From NCBI RefSeq assembly GCF_002355375.1, contig NZ_AP017312.1, forward strand, positions 1,629,001 to 1,693,000: a stretch of 64,000 bases of DNA, written 5' to 3'. A program made the translations under genes and the position numbers. How positions within the stretch are numbered: the first letter of the stretch is position 1; each line of letters starts with the position of its first letter. This DNA comes from Aneurinibacillus soli (lineage in GTDB: Bacteria > Bacillota > Bacilli > Aneurinibacillales > Aneurinibacillaceae). Positions 55,384 through 64,000 of this stretch are shown one piece after another. Below the pieces are notes generated by a model. The model was not told the origin of the DNA, did not search any database, and saw only the letters and a program-made list of their open reading frames with translations.

Positions 55384-57447
55384 GTGAGCAATCAAATCAT
55401 GATGCAGCCTGTAACAGCTGTCAAAGGAATCGGAGCGGAACGAGCGCTCGAACTTGCGACGCTACAGATTGAGACGGTACAAGATTTGCTGGAGTATTTT
55501 CCGTACCGCTATGAAGATTACCGAGTACGTGATGTAAGCGAAGTAGAGGATGGGGAGAAAATTACGATTACCGGCACTGTGTATGGGGAGCCTGTCGTTC
55601 GCTTCTATGGGGCTAAGAAATCACGCATCACGGTTAAAGTTGTGGTTGATAACGTTGTCGTTACGGCGATCTGGTTTAATCGTGGATTTTTAAAAAGCCA
55701 GCTGCGTGCCGGGCGCGAAATCATGCTGTCTGGCAAGTTTGAACGTGCCCGCCTGCAGATCATGGTGAGCGAACAGCATTTTCTCGATACGGAGCGGGCG
55801 GGCGTGCAGGAAGGTACGATTCAGCCCGTATACTCGACAACGGGTGGCATTCAGGTCAAGCAGATTCGCCGCTTTATCACATCGGCACTTGCGCAGTTCG
55901 AAGGTGCAATTGACGAGATTCTACCGGATGATCTCATTCGTAAGTATAAACTTGCCTCCCGTAGCGACGCGATTCGTAACATTCATTTTCCAGAAAGTGT
56001 GCAGGCGGGCAAGCAGGGGCGACGCCGACTTGCGTTTGAAGAGCTGTTGCTGTTTCAGCTGCGATTACAGGCGTATCATGCGGTCAACCGACAATCGCGT
56101 GATGGAGTGGCACAGCACATTCCACTTGAAAAGGTACGCGAGTTTATTCACGGCCTGTCGTTTCCGCTAACGAATGCGCAGAAGCGGGTCGTGAAAGAGA
56201 TTCTGGATGACATGCAGGCATCTTATAGTATGAACCGACTACTGCAAGGCGACGTTGGTTCTGGAAAAACCGTAGTCGCTGCGATCGCGCTTCTGGCTAC
56301 GGTGGAGGCAGGGTATCAAGGAGCACTCATGGTGCCGACCGAAATTCTTGCTGAACAGCATTATGAGACATTGTCCGAGCTTTTGACACCGCATGGGATT
56401 GAAGTGGCACTGTTATCTGGAAGTGCTACCGTGCGAAAGCGGCGCGACATTCTGAGTGGGTTGCAGTCGGGCTTGATCCAGATCGTGATTGGTACGCACG
56501 CGCTTATTCAGGAAGACGTGTATTTTGCGCGGCTTGGGCTTGTCATTACTGATGAGCAGCATCGGTTCGGTGTGGAGCAGCGCCGTATCTTGCGGGAGAA
56601 GGGGTTGAATCCGGATGTGCTGTTTATGACAGCGACGCCAATTCCACGTACACTGGCCATTACGGCGTTCGGAGATATGGATGTATCGACCATTGATGAG
56701 CTGCCGGCAGGACGCAAGCCGATTGAGACGTACTGGGTACGCCATGATATGCTTGATCGCATTCTTGCGTTTGTGCGTAAGGAGCTAGATCGGGGGCGGC
56801 AGGCGTATGCGATCTCGCCGCTTATTGAAGAATCTGAGAAGCTTGATTTGCAGAATGCGATTGATGTACATGCGCAGTTAAGCCAGCATTTTGCGGGCAC
56901 GTACCGCGTTGGCCTCATGCATGGGCGGCTTGTGCCACGGGAGAAAGAGGAAGTCATGCAGCAGTTTAGCCGCAATGAGGTGCAGGTGCTTGTCTCGACG
57001 ACAGTTGTGGAGGTTGGTGTTAATGTGCCGAATGCGTCGGTGATGGTTATTTATGACGCCGAGCGGTTCGGGCTGGCTCAGCTTCATCAGCTTCGTGGGC
57101 GTGTAGGCCGGGGGGCTGAGCAGTCGTATTGCATCCTGATTGCAGACCCGAAGTCTGAGACCGGCAAAGAGCGGATGCGGATTATGACCGAGACGAATGA
57201 TGGATTTGAAGTGGCGCAGCGTGATCTGGAACTGCGTGGGCCGGGAGATTTCTTCGGGACGAAGCAGAGTGGGTTGCCGGAGTTCAAAGTAGCGGATGTC
57301 GTACAGGATTATCGAATGCTTGAGGTGGCACGTCAGGAGGCGGCCGATATGGTGCGGGGGGAAGCGTTCTGGAGCAGCCCGCAGTATCGAGCACTGCGGG
57401 CGTACTTGAAGCAGGATGAGTACTTTCTTACGAAAATAAAAGATTAA
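55384..57447 (+). CDS. recG: ATP-dependent DNA helicase RecG
   Basis: Fork-remodelling helicase of 687 residues. N-terminal wedge (OB-fold) domain (GEKITITGTVYGEPVVRFYG), Walker A (GDVGSGKTVVAAIALL), DEQH box (VITDEQHRFGVEQRRIL), motif VI (QLRGRVGRGAEQSYC), and the C-terminal RecG segment (GPGDFFGTKQSGLPEF). GTG 55384 has a weak SD; it gives the usual N-terminal length. The 3' end overlaps the convergent MgtC-type gene by four bases. Confidence 0.95.
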   Translation: MSNQIMMQPVTAVKGIGAERALELATLQIETVQDLLEYFPYRYEDYRVRDVSEVEDGEKITITGTVYGEPVVRFYGAKKSRITVKVVVDNVVVTAIWFNRGFLKSQLRAGREIMLSGKFERARLQIMVSEQHFLDTERAGVQEGTIQPVYSTTGGIQVKQIRRFITSALAQFEGAIDEILPDDLIRKYKLASRSDAIRNIHFPESVQAGKQGRRRLAFEELLLFQLRLQAYHAVNRQSRDGVAQHIPLEKVREFIHGLSFPLTNAQKRVVKEILDDMQASYSMNRLLQGDVGSGKTVVAAIALLATVEAGYQGALMVPTEILAEQHYETLSELLTPHGIEVALLSGSATVRKRRDILSGLQSGLIQIVIGTHALIQEDVYFARLGLVITDEQHRFGVEQRRILREKGLNPDVLFMTATPIPRTLAITAFGDMDVSTIDELPAGRKPIETYWVRHDMLDRILAFVRKELDRGRQAYAISPLIEESEKLDLQNAIDVHAQLSQHFAGTYRVGLMHGRLVPREKEEVMQQFSRNEVQVLVSTTVVEVGVNVPNASVMVIYDAERFGLAQLHQLRGRVGRGAEQSYCILIADPKSETGKERMRIMTETNDGFEVAQRDLELRGPGDFFGTKQSGLPEFKVADVVQDYRMLEVARQEAADMVRGEAFWSSPQYRALRAYLKQDEYFLTKIKD

Positions 57448-57959
57448 TCATCTTCGCTTTCTTTCAGTGGCTTCTTCTGCCCGAAAAGCCCGGTGTGACG
57501 ATCCTCCAGGAAGTGGCCGATGCTGATAATGCCATACATAACAAGCATGGCATACGTGGTCATTAAATAGTAGCCAGCTCCGATGCTAATGCCAATTGCA
57601 CCGGCAAAAAACACCATGGAGGCAGAAGTGAGGCCTTTGACAGAACCACTCTTTTGAATGATCAGTCCTGCGCCGAGAAAGCCTAACCCGCTCACGATTT
57701 GGGCGGCTAAGCGCAGTGGGTCCATCATCGTGCGGCCAGGAATGGAGTAACGATCCACTGTATGGATGGACACTAGGGTAAGAAGGGTCGCAGCGACTGT
57801 TACAAATGTATAGGTTTTAATGCCAGCCGGTTTAGAATGAACGGTGCGCTCAAGACCAATAGCGAACCCGAACAGGGCGCCCATTGACAGGCGGATATAC
57901 ATCTCTAGATCTTCATAATGTGAAATTGAATGCCAGATGGATAGCCAGAAATCTTTCAT
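57444..57959 (-). CDS. MgtC/SapB family membrane protein
   Basis: 171 residues with four or five hydrophobic segments and the family core RLSMGALFGFAIGLERTVHSKPAGIKTYTFVTVAATLL, then AQIVSGLGFLGAGLIIQKSGSVKGLTSAS. The family is linked to growth in low magnesium and, in pathogens, to control of F-type ATP synthase. No C-terminal regulatory domain. A possible attenuated leader lies upstream on the same strand. Confidence 0.92.
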   Translation of the reverse strand: MKDFWLSIWHSISHYEDLEMYIRLSMGALFGFAIGLERTVHSKPAGIKTYTFVTVAATLLTLVSIHTVDRYSIPGRTMMDPLRLAAQIVSGLGFLGAGLIIQKSGSVKGLTSASMVFFAGAIGISIGAGYYLMTTYAMLVMYGIISIGHFLEDRHTGLFGQKKPLKESEDD

Positions 57960-58029
57960 AAGTTAGGTCACCTCTCTATATGCGTGCTATTGATTTTACC
58001 ATATTCGACGCGAATCAAGAGATGCCAGA

Positions 58030-58066
58030 AAAATAAAAAAAACCGCCCGGTTATAGGCCGGGCGGG
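58030..58066 (-). terminator. Leftward terminator upstream of the MgtC-type gene
   Basis: CCGCCCGG (58043-58050) and CCGGGCGG (58058-58065) form an eight-pair stem; read leftward it is followed by eight Ts and TTATTT. It lies about 70 bases before the MgtC-type start, the position expected of an attenuator. Confidence 0.8.
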
Positions 58067-58206
58067 CATGCTAAACGCAACGCGTTCAGCTTGCATAATG
58101 GGAGAGGAGAAACCGGAGGAAGAGCTTATGGGGAAACGTAAGTCTTCTCCGCGGTTGTCGGCAGTACGGGCATACCGTACCGCTACTAGTATTGTGGACG
58201 CAAATG
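58067..58206 (-). ncRNA. Possible structured leader RNA of the MgtC-type gene
   Basis: Downstream of a leftward promoter and before the leftward terminator. Read leftward it contains GTACGG/CCGTAC and, outside that, GCGGT/ACCGC, then GCTGAACGC/GCGTTTAGC (at 58070-58090) just ahead of the terminator. I do not see the magnesium M-box signature. This could be a new magnesium- or translation-responsive leader, or chance structure. Confidence 0.4.
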
Positions 58207-58223
58207 GTGCATCTTATACATGA
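58128..58223 (+). CDS. Possible small basic protein, 31 residues
   Basis: MGKRKSSPRLSAVRAYRTAT, then SIVDANGASYT, preceded by a strong SD (CCGGAGGAAGAGCTT). No homologue comes to mind and no clear rightward promoter is upstream. It overlaps, antisense, the putative leader of the MgtC-type gene, so one of the two interpretations may be wrong. Confidence 0.3.
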   Translation: MGKRKSSPRLSAVRAYRTATSIVDANGASYT

Positions 58224-58242
58224 AAGCGTAGAAAAATATCAA
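58213..58242 (-). promoter_or_regulatory. Leftward promoter toward the MgtC-type gene
   Basis: On the minus strand TTGATA (58237-58242), 18-base spacer, TATAAG (58213-58218). It lies back to back with the rsmD promoter. Confidence 0.5.
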
Positions 58243-58245
58243 GCA

Positions 58246-58274
58246 TTTACCATAATTTTTGTTTGTGTTATACT
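58246..58274 (+). promoter_or_regulatory. Promoter of rsmD-coaD
   Basis: TTTACC (58246-58251), 17-base spacer, TATACT (58269-58274) preceded by TGT, an extended -10. The rsmD start is 32 bases downstream. Confidence 0.7.
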
Positions 58275-58306
58275 AACGGCGTTTACATACAGTACGGAGG
58301 GGAATC

Positions 58307-58861
58307 ATGCGAGTAGTTTCCGGTTCGAAGAAGGGACATCCACTGCAGGCTGTACCGGGCAGAGGAACACGCCCGACAGTTGATAAAGTAAAAGAATCGA
58401 TCTTTAATATGATTGGGCCTTATTTTGATGAGGGGCTTGCGCTTGATTTGTATGCGGGCACGGGCGGCCTTGGAATTGAAGCGCTCAGCCGGGGTGTGGA
58501 GAACTGTATTTTTGTGGACGCGAATCGCAAGGCTGTAAGCGTTGTCTACAAAAACCTCGATGCTACCGGACTACGTGATCAGGCAGAAGTGTATTGTAAT
58601 GATGCGAATCGGGCGTTGAACGCGCTGGCTAAACGAGACCTTGTTTTTGACCTTGTGTTTCTCGATCCGCCTTATGCCGAGCAGAAGATCGAGAGTCAGC
58701 TTGCGATTATGAATGATCATGGCCTTCTAGCACCAGGTGCATTTGTTGTAGCTGAACATGACGCCAAAGATAAACTAGGTGAGCAGATCGGCAGTCTTAT
58801 GAAGATACGGGAGACTGCATACGGACAGACAGTTATTACGATTTACCGCAAGGAAATATAG
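58307..58861 (+). CDS. rsmD: 16S rRNA m2G966 methyltransferase RsmD
   Basis: 184 residues: RVVSGSKKGHPLQAVPGRGTRPTVDKVKESIFN is the RsmD N-terminus, LDLYAGTGGLGIEALSRG binds S-adenosylmethionine, and VFLDPPYAEQ is the catalytic motif IV. Followed by coaD after 23 bases, the conserved ylbH-ylbI pair. SD CGGAGGGGAATC. Confidence 0.95.
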   Translation: MRVVSGSKKGHPLQAVPGRGTRPTVDKVKESIFNMIGPYFDEGLALDLYAGTGGLGIEALSRGVENCIFVDANRKAVSVVYKNLDATGLRDQAEVYCNDANRALNALAKRDLVFDLVFLDPPYAEQKIESQLAIMNDHGLLAPGAFVVAEHDAKDKLGEQIGSLMKIRETAYGQTVITIYRKEI

Positions 58862-58869
58862 ATACATAA

Positions 58870-59378
<509 letters not shown>

Positions 59379-59394
<16 letters not shown>

Positions 59395-60617
59395 CGCATG
59401 CGAAACCAGCTATAGATTTGCCAGAGCAGTGCGGTAAGGGTGAGTGAGGCGGCGCATACTAGGAGGGAAAATGTATAATAAGATGGTTGCTTCCATAGGG
59501 ACAGCTGTTCTGGCGCAAGACTGGTTGCCCAGGTCGGGACGGCAGAAGCTTGTTGTAATCGCCCGTATAAAAACGATCCTGCCGTATACGTGAAGAGAAA
59601 GGCGAGTACAGCGTGAAGGGCGCGAGCAAAGAGGAAGGGTCCATACCGCATATCGGTTTGGGCAAGCATGCTGGCGACTTGTGCATGGACAGACAGCCCA
59701 CCCCAGGCAAGAACCGCACTGGCAACTGCCAGCACGAATCCAGGCGTGTAGGAAGCAAATAGATCACTTGCTTGCTTTGCACCGAGCGTGACTTCAAACA
59801 AGCCGTACACAAAAGCCTGCGCCGCTTCCCCAGGAGCACCAAACAGCCCAAGCAGTCCGCCGAGTGCCGCTGACAGCAGGGCAATGAGATTCAGCTTCAT
59901 AAACAGTGTCAGAAGCACCGAGAAAAACAAAATAAATCCGCCGACCATTAGCTGAGTTTGCAGCGAACTGGCCACAGCATCCCCCATTAATTTGCCGAGT
60001 GCGCGTCCATCTTCAAGCCGGGCGCGGTGCATCGCAAGAAAGGCGCGGGTTAGAAGGGAGCGGTTGCTTGTTTGTGCATACGGGGTACGTGGTGCATGGG
60101 GGGCATGCCGCGACATGACAAGCCCCACCATGATGGCGGTTATGTAGTGGGCGGCCATAAGGACGAGGCCGACTTTGACACTGTGAAAAAAACCGACAGC
60201 CACTGCACCAGTAATAAATACGGGATCTGCTGTCGTAGTATAAGAAACGAGGCGTTCTCCTTCGGCGCGGGAGATGAGATTTCTGGTGCGTAGCTGCGTG
60301 GTGAGCTTGGCGCTGATCGGGTAGCCGGATGCGAATCCCATCGTCCAGACGAACGAGCCGGAGCCTGGAATGTTAAAAACAGGTCGCATGAGCGGCTCAA
60401 GCAGGACACCCATAAAGTGGGCGAGACCTAAGCCGAGCAAAATTTCAGACGTAATAAAGAACGGAAGTAGCGCCGGAAATACAACATCCCACCAGATTTT
60501 TAGGCCGCGCAGTGCTGCGAGAAACGACGCTTCCGGGAACAATAGTAGGCTTGTCGCGATGACAAAGCAGGACACGGCAAGCAGCAGTGTGGTTACATAC
60601 GGTTTGAACGAGTGCAT
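59379..60617 (-). CDS. ylbJ: Sporulation integral membrane protein YlbJ
   Basis: 412 residues with about eight to ten membrane segments of the nucleoside-transporter Gate-domain type (VVFPALLPFFITSEILLGLG, WTMGFASGYPISAKLTTQLR, YTTTADPVFITGAVAVGFF). Needed for spore cortex formation in B. subtilis, under sigma-E. The second ATG (60617) is preferred: AAGGAG is eight bases upstream of it but only two from the first (60623). Divergent from ylbK. Confidence 0.92.
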
Positions 60618-60714
60618 GGACATATCTCCTTACCGAAATTTAAGCTTATCTTATATGTACGGACGTGCCTGGCAAAATAGACCCGTTTGCCGGAGTCCGG
60701 GCGAGGTGGAAACA

Positions 60715-61515
60715 ATGGAGAAGCAGGAAGGGAAGATGCCTGGCATCGGTTTAGCGCTCGGTGCAGGAGGGGTACGCGGATTCGCTCATATCGGTGTGCT
60801 GGAAGTGCTTGCGGCACACGGTATCGAACCGGCTTATCTGGCGGGAAGCAGCATGGGCAGTCTCGTAGCTGCCTTGTATGCGAGCGGATTGACACCGGGG
60901 ATGATGGAAAAGCTGGCCGTCAATCTTAAACGAAAGCATTGGCTGGATTTATGTGTACCAGGAATGGGCTTTGTTATCGGCGAGAAGTTACGTGAGGTTG
61001 TGAAGCTGTTGACACGAGGGCGACAGATCGAAGAGATGGAGCGCCCGCTGGCCATCGTTGCTACTGACCTTAGAACCGGAGAGCGTGTGATTTTTACGGA
61101 GGGCCCAGCGTATGAAGCAGTGCGGGCCAGTGCATCCATTCCAGGTATTTTCGTTCCGTATCAATTGAATGGACGCTTACTTGTGGACGGTGCCGTAGTC
61201 GACCGGGTGCCAATTGAGGTGGTACGCGATATGGGGGCGGATCTGACGATTGGTGTGGATGTAGCACTTGCTCCGTCGGATGCTCCTGTCAAATCGTTGT
61301 TTGATGTAATCTTTCAATCGGTAGATATTATGGAGCGGGAGATTTTTCGTCATCGGACGGTGCATGCGGATATTATGGTCCGACCTGATGTGGGACGCTT
61401 TAGTTCGACGGCGTTTACGAATATTGAGGAGATTGTGGAAGAGGGGCGCAAAGCGGCGCAACAAATGGTCCCGCATATTCAGGATAAAATTACAGAATGG
61501 AGGAAGGGTATATGA
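60715..61515 (+). CDS. ylbK: Patatin-like phospholipase family protein YlbK
   Basis: 266 residues of the RssA/NTE type. Oxyanion motif GAGGVRG (16-22), nucleophile Ser46 in AGSSMGS, and Asp158 in LVDGAVVDRVP complete the Ser-Asp dyad; so an active lipid hydrolase is likely, substrate unknown. ATG 60715 follows GCGAGGTGGAAACA; a much longer open frame upstream overlaps ylbJ antisense and is not used. Overlaps ylbL by four bases. Confidence 0.92.
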   Translation: MEKQEGKMPGIGLALGAGGVRGFAHIGVLEVLAAHGIEPAYLAGSSMGSLVAALYASGLTPGMMEKLAVNLKRKHWLDLCVPGMGFVIGEKLREVVKLLTRGRQIEEMERPLAIVATDLRTGERVIFTEGPAYEAVRASASIPGIFVPYQLNGRLLVDGAVVDRVPIEVVRDMGADLTIGVDVALAPSDAPVKSLFDVIFQSVDIMEREIFRHRTVHADIMVRPDVGRFSSTAFTNIEEIVEEGRKAAQQMVPHIQDKITEWRKGI

Positions 61516-62600
61516 ACCGCCGGAGACGTTTTGGAAATAGCAGATGGGGCGCATTCGGGATCGGAGCGCTGATCGTGGTTATCTTGTTTGGTATCGCACT
61601 TTGTCCGACATCGTATTATATCATACGTCCCGGATCGGCGATTGAACTTCAGCCGATCGTAACGGTAGAGGGCGAAGCGAAGGATGAAAAAGGGACACTG
61701 ATGCTAACGACGGTGCGCATGGGACCGGCTAATGTACTTGGATATGTAGTAGGCAAGCTTGATCCATATACAGAATTAAGAAAGGAAGAAACAGTAAAAA
61801 GTCCGTACGAGACGGACGAGCAGTACAATGAGCGTGAATTGCTTGATATGAAAAACTCGCAGCAAAACGCCATGATGGTAGCGTTTCGCAAAGCTGGTTT
61901 GCCGGTTACGGTAACAGAGAAGGGAGCACTTGTCGTCTTTTTTGTGCCGAATATGCCAGCTAAACAGTACCTGCAGATCGGGGATGTGATTACGAAGGTA
62001 GGGGGCGCATCTGTAAGGAATTCGAAGCAACTGCTCGATGTCCTGCATCAGTATAAGGCGGGCGATACAGCTAAGCTGACGCTTATGCGTGACGGCAAGC
62101 AGATCACCGCTTCTGTGCCGCTCAAGCCGCTTCCGGTAGCGGCCGGGGAGAAGCCGCGTGCCGGAATTGGCATCGCCTATCCGGACCCGGACGGCCCGAT
62201 GACAGCGCGGGATGTACGGGTGCCAAAGAAGGTTGAGATTCAATCGGAAAGCATCGGCGGCCCGTCCGCAGGGCTGATGTTTACGCTGGAGATTTTAAGT
62301 CAGCTTACACCGGGAGATTTGACAAAAGGCTATCGGATTGCCGGTACGGGTACGATACGCCAGGACGGAACCGTAGGACCGATCGGGGGCGCGTATCATA
62401 AAGTGCGGGCGGCCGAGAAGATGAATGCGGATATTTTCTTTGCGCCGAATAACGAAGTAAAGCCGAATTCAAAGATGATTTCCAACTATGTGGAAGCGAA
62501 AGAAGAAGCAGAGAAGCTTGGCATGAAGGTTAAAGTCGTGCCTGTGCGCACGGTCGATGATGCCCTGAACTATCTGAAGAGTCTCCCGCCTAAAGCATGA
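61512..62600 (+). CDS. ylbL: PDZ-domain Lon-like serine protease YlbL
   Basis: 362 residues. N-terminal membrane anchor (WGAFGIGALIVVILFGIALC), a PDZ domain (residues about 145-215, with QIGDVITKVGGASVRNSKQLLDVL), and an S16 (Lon-type) protease domain with the dyad Ser252 (GGPSAGLMF) and Lys297 (GGAYHKVRAAEK). In B. subtilis YlbL, with CtpA, degrades the division inhibitor YneA after DNA damage. The catalytic domain should face outside. Confidence 0.93.
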   Translation: MNRRRRFGNSRWGAFGIGALIVVILFGIALCPTSYYIIRPGSAIELQPIVTVEGEAKDEKGTLMLTTVRMGPANVLGYVVGKLDPYTELRKEETVKSPYETDEQYNERELLDMKNSQQNAMMVAFRKAGLPVTVTEKGALVVFFVPNMPAKQYLQIGDVITKVGGASVRNSKQLLDVLHQYKAGDTAKLTLMRDGKQITASVPLKPLPVAAGEKPRAGIGIAYPDPDGPMTARDVRVPKKVEIQSESIGGPSAGLMFTLEILSQLTPGDLTKGYRIAGTGTIRQDGTVGPIGGAYHKVRAAEKMNADIFFAPNNEVKPNSKMISNYVEAKEEAEKLGMKVKVVPVRTVDDALNYLKSLPPKA

Positions 62601-63807
62601 TGGGTGTCTGCCAGTATTCTCGCTGCATCTCACGCAGACGCAGTTCAGTCGGATACGCTAGCGCATAAACAGAGGCAGCTCGTATATCAAGTGCAAGCAG
62701 CGGATGTTTTTCTTTTGGTACGCGTGTTAGGATCGGCACGCGTGCCGTTTTTTTCATCTGGCGTAATAGTTCACGCCCTGTATCCGAGAAGCCAAGCACC
62801 CGGATGTAGGAAGGACCTTCTGCTGTGGCCTGCTTCATTTGATCACGTGTCACATGGAGCATACTATACAGAAGTAGCCGCTGCAGGCGTGTCCAGGTGT
62901 ATCGTTTGGTTTTGAGTGATTCCATCAATTCATGGAACGTAGCAGCGTGTGGCAGGGCCGCGAGCAGCCGATGTTCAAGCCCCTCTGTCATTTCGTGCAG
63001 GAGAGCTAACTCCTCTGGTGTCTGGGTAAGCAGGGTGTGCTGCACATGCGGGAAAAAGGCGTCCCATGTAACCGGAAACCGTCCTGAACTCTGCTCGTTT
63101 GCAAGTACTGCCAGTGTGGAAGACGGCACATAAGGCTCGATGGTCATAAGGCTCCCTGATTCAAGCAGGTGCTTGCGCAGGGCGGTGGCGCTGGCGATGC
63201 GTGTATCAGTCATTTCCGTATCATGGTAGCCGGCTTTCTGACGTGTGATGGTAGCAGGAATAATCGAGCTACCTAGGCGGCGGAGTGCCAGACAGTAGTT
63301 CAATCCGAGAATGTTGTTTGGCTCACTTGTGTCTTTCTGTGCGTCTGCATCGCCAAGTAGCTGTGCAGCTGCACGGCCATAGGCAGTTGGATAGCTGACA
63401 CCTCTTGCTAGTTCTCGAGCAAAAACTGTGCGAAATACATCTGGTTCGTCTGTCAGAAGGGAAGCGAGCTTTTGGATGCGCTCAATTTGTCCGCTTTCCG
63501 AACCGAAGCATAGTGTGTCGACGATGCCAGTCGCATCAAGCGTGGCTGTGGCCCCAAATGCGAACTGCTCTGCATTCTGGGCTGCATACGCGAACGGGAT
63601 CTCCAGTACCAGATCGGCGCCCATGCGAAGCGCCATCTCGGTACGGGCCCATTTGCCTGCAATTGCCGGTTCGCCACGCTGAAGAAAATATCCGCTCATC
63701 ACGATAATAGCTGCCTCCGCCTTTGTTTGTTTTTTTGCTTCCGTAAAGTGGTATACATGTCCATTGTGGAGGGGATTGTATTCTACAACGAGCCCAACCG
63801 TTCGCAT
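62590..63807 (-). CDS. tmcAL: tRNA(Met) cytidine acetate ligase TmcAL (YlbM)
   Basis: Uses acetate and ATP to make N4-acetylcytidine at the wobble position of elongator tRNA-Met. 405 residues with the nucleotidyltransferase motif GLVVEYNPLHNGHVYH at the N-terminus, MSGYFLQRGEPAIAGKWARTEMAL, and NNILGLNYCLALRRLGS. Convergent with ylbL, overlapping it by 11 bases. Confidence 0.92.
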   Translation of the reverse strand: MRTVGLVVEYNPLHNGHVYHFTEAKKQTKAEAAIIVMSGYFLQRGEPAIAGKWARTEMALRMGADLVLEIPFAYAAQNAEQFAFGATATLDATGIVDTLCFGSESGQIERIQKLASLLTDEPDVFRTVFARELARGVSYPTAYGRAAAQLLGDADAQKDTSEPNNILGLNYCLALRRLGSSIIPATITRQKAGYHDTEMTDTRIASATALRKHLLESGSLMTIEPYVPSSTLAVLANEQSSGRFPVTWDAFFPHVQHTLLTQTPEELALLHEMTEGLEHRLLAALPHAATFHELMESLKTKRYTWTRLQRLLLYSMLHVTRDQMKQATAEGPSYIRVLGFSDTGRELLRQMKKTARVPILTRVPKEKHPLLALDIRAASVYALAYPTELRLREMQREYWQTPIML

Positions 63808-63860
63808 CGCAGATCACTTCCTTTTTCCGATGTATTTATCCTGATTTTAGCATGTTATGA

Positions 63861-63890
63861 TTGACATGACACGTGATAAGCCGATATAAT
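63861..63890 (+). promoter_or_regulatory. Sigma-A promoter of ylbN
   Basis: TTGACA (63861-63866), 18-base spacer, TATAAT (63885-63890), both consensus. Confidence 0.85.
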
Positions 63891-63922
63891 TATTCTTGTT
63901 GCTCGAAATGAGGTCACAAATT

Positions 63923-64000
63923 ATGAAACTTCAAAAAAATGCACTGATACAGTTGCATGGCAGACACTTACCGCTTGATGAGACGGTTGAATTGAATCTA
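63923..64000 (+). CDS. DUF177 / YceD-family protein YlbN (3' end outside window)
   Basis: 26 codons are visible (LQKNALIQLHGRHLPLDETV, ending ELNL), consistent with the start of YlbN/YceD proteins, which are normally encoded before rpmF and are linked to 23S rRNA metabolism. SD AATGAGGT. The assignment leans on position after ylbM. Confidence 0.7.
   Translation, partial: MKLQKNALIQLHGRHLPLDETVELNL

Noticed and set aside
55319-55386. Two overlapping leader peptides (11 codons each) before recG
   Set aside because: They have an SD-like GGGAGG but very short frames of no recognisable regulatory type; likely chance.
58067-58206. M-box magnesium riboswitch ahead of the MgtC-type gene
   Set aside because: The conserved M-box core sequence is not found; only generic hairpins and a terminator are seen.

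Overview
The window is an ordinary low-to-mid-GC Firmicutes chromosome segment from an endospore former. Sporulation genes (spoIIGA, sigE, sigG, spoVM, ylbJ), the ylm and ylo gene orders, a PyrR-controlled pyrimidine operon and many GTG/TTG starts behind strong Shine-Dalgarno (SD) sites all say Bacillales. FtsZ begins MLEFDLEMD, dapF and the ylb block sit inside the ylo region, and a copper-amine-oxidase-like domain is present. Together these suggest the Brevibacillus/Aneurinibacillus/Paenibacillus side rather than Bacillus proper (inference). I saw no prophage, CRISPR array, insertion sequence with a transposase, rRNA or tRNA gene.

Layout. 1-2475: ftsA (cut by the window edge) and ftsZ. 3164-6518: a DUF2238 membrane protein facing left, then spoIIGA-sigE-sigG. 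6596-11454: an orphan amino-acid binding lipoprotein facing left, then ymxH, pgeF, ylmE, sepF, ylmG, ylmH, divIVA. 11627-15868: ileS, lspA and an RluD-type pseudouridine synthase. 16152-27285: the pyrimidine operon pyrR-pyrP-pyrC-carA-carB-pyrK-pyrD-pyrF-pyrE with three PyrR-type RNA sites; pyrB is absent from its usual place. 27286-33486: an accessory stretch with a Uma2-family gene, a MurJ/SpoVB-type flippase carrying an inserted domain, rqcH and a small YjcQ-like gene. 33487-51510: P-type Ca ATPase, dapF, yicC, remA, gmk, rpoZ, coaBC, priA, def, fmt, rsmB, rlmN, prpC, prkC, rsgA, rpe. 51697-57447: spoVM, rpmB (leftward), yloU, fakA, a DegV protein (likely FakB), recG. 57444-64000: an MgtC-type protein, rsmD, coaD, ylbJ, ylbK, ylbL, ylbM and the start of ylbN.

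The most notable non-coding content is a family of about eight interspersed elements of roughly 250 bp (117-290 bp), all between genes and in both orientations. Each complete copy is a closed inverted-repeat structure with a long outer stem and at least two inner helices. The helices stay paired although their sequences differ between copies, so base pairing appears to be what is conserved. I do not recognise the family; it is my main candidate for an undescribed element. Other points worth a second look are the missing pyrB with its attenuator retained in front of pyrC, a PyrR site that probably masks the pyrP ribosome binding site, the flippase/copper-amine-oxidase-like fusion, and possible attenuated leaders ahead of ileS and of the MgtC-type gene.
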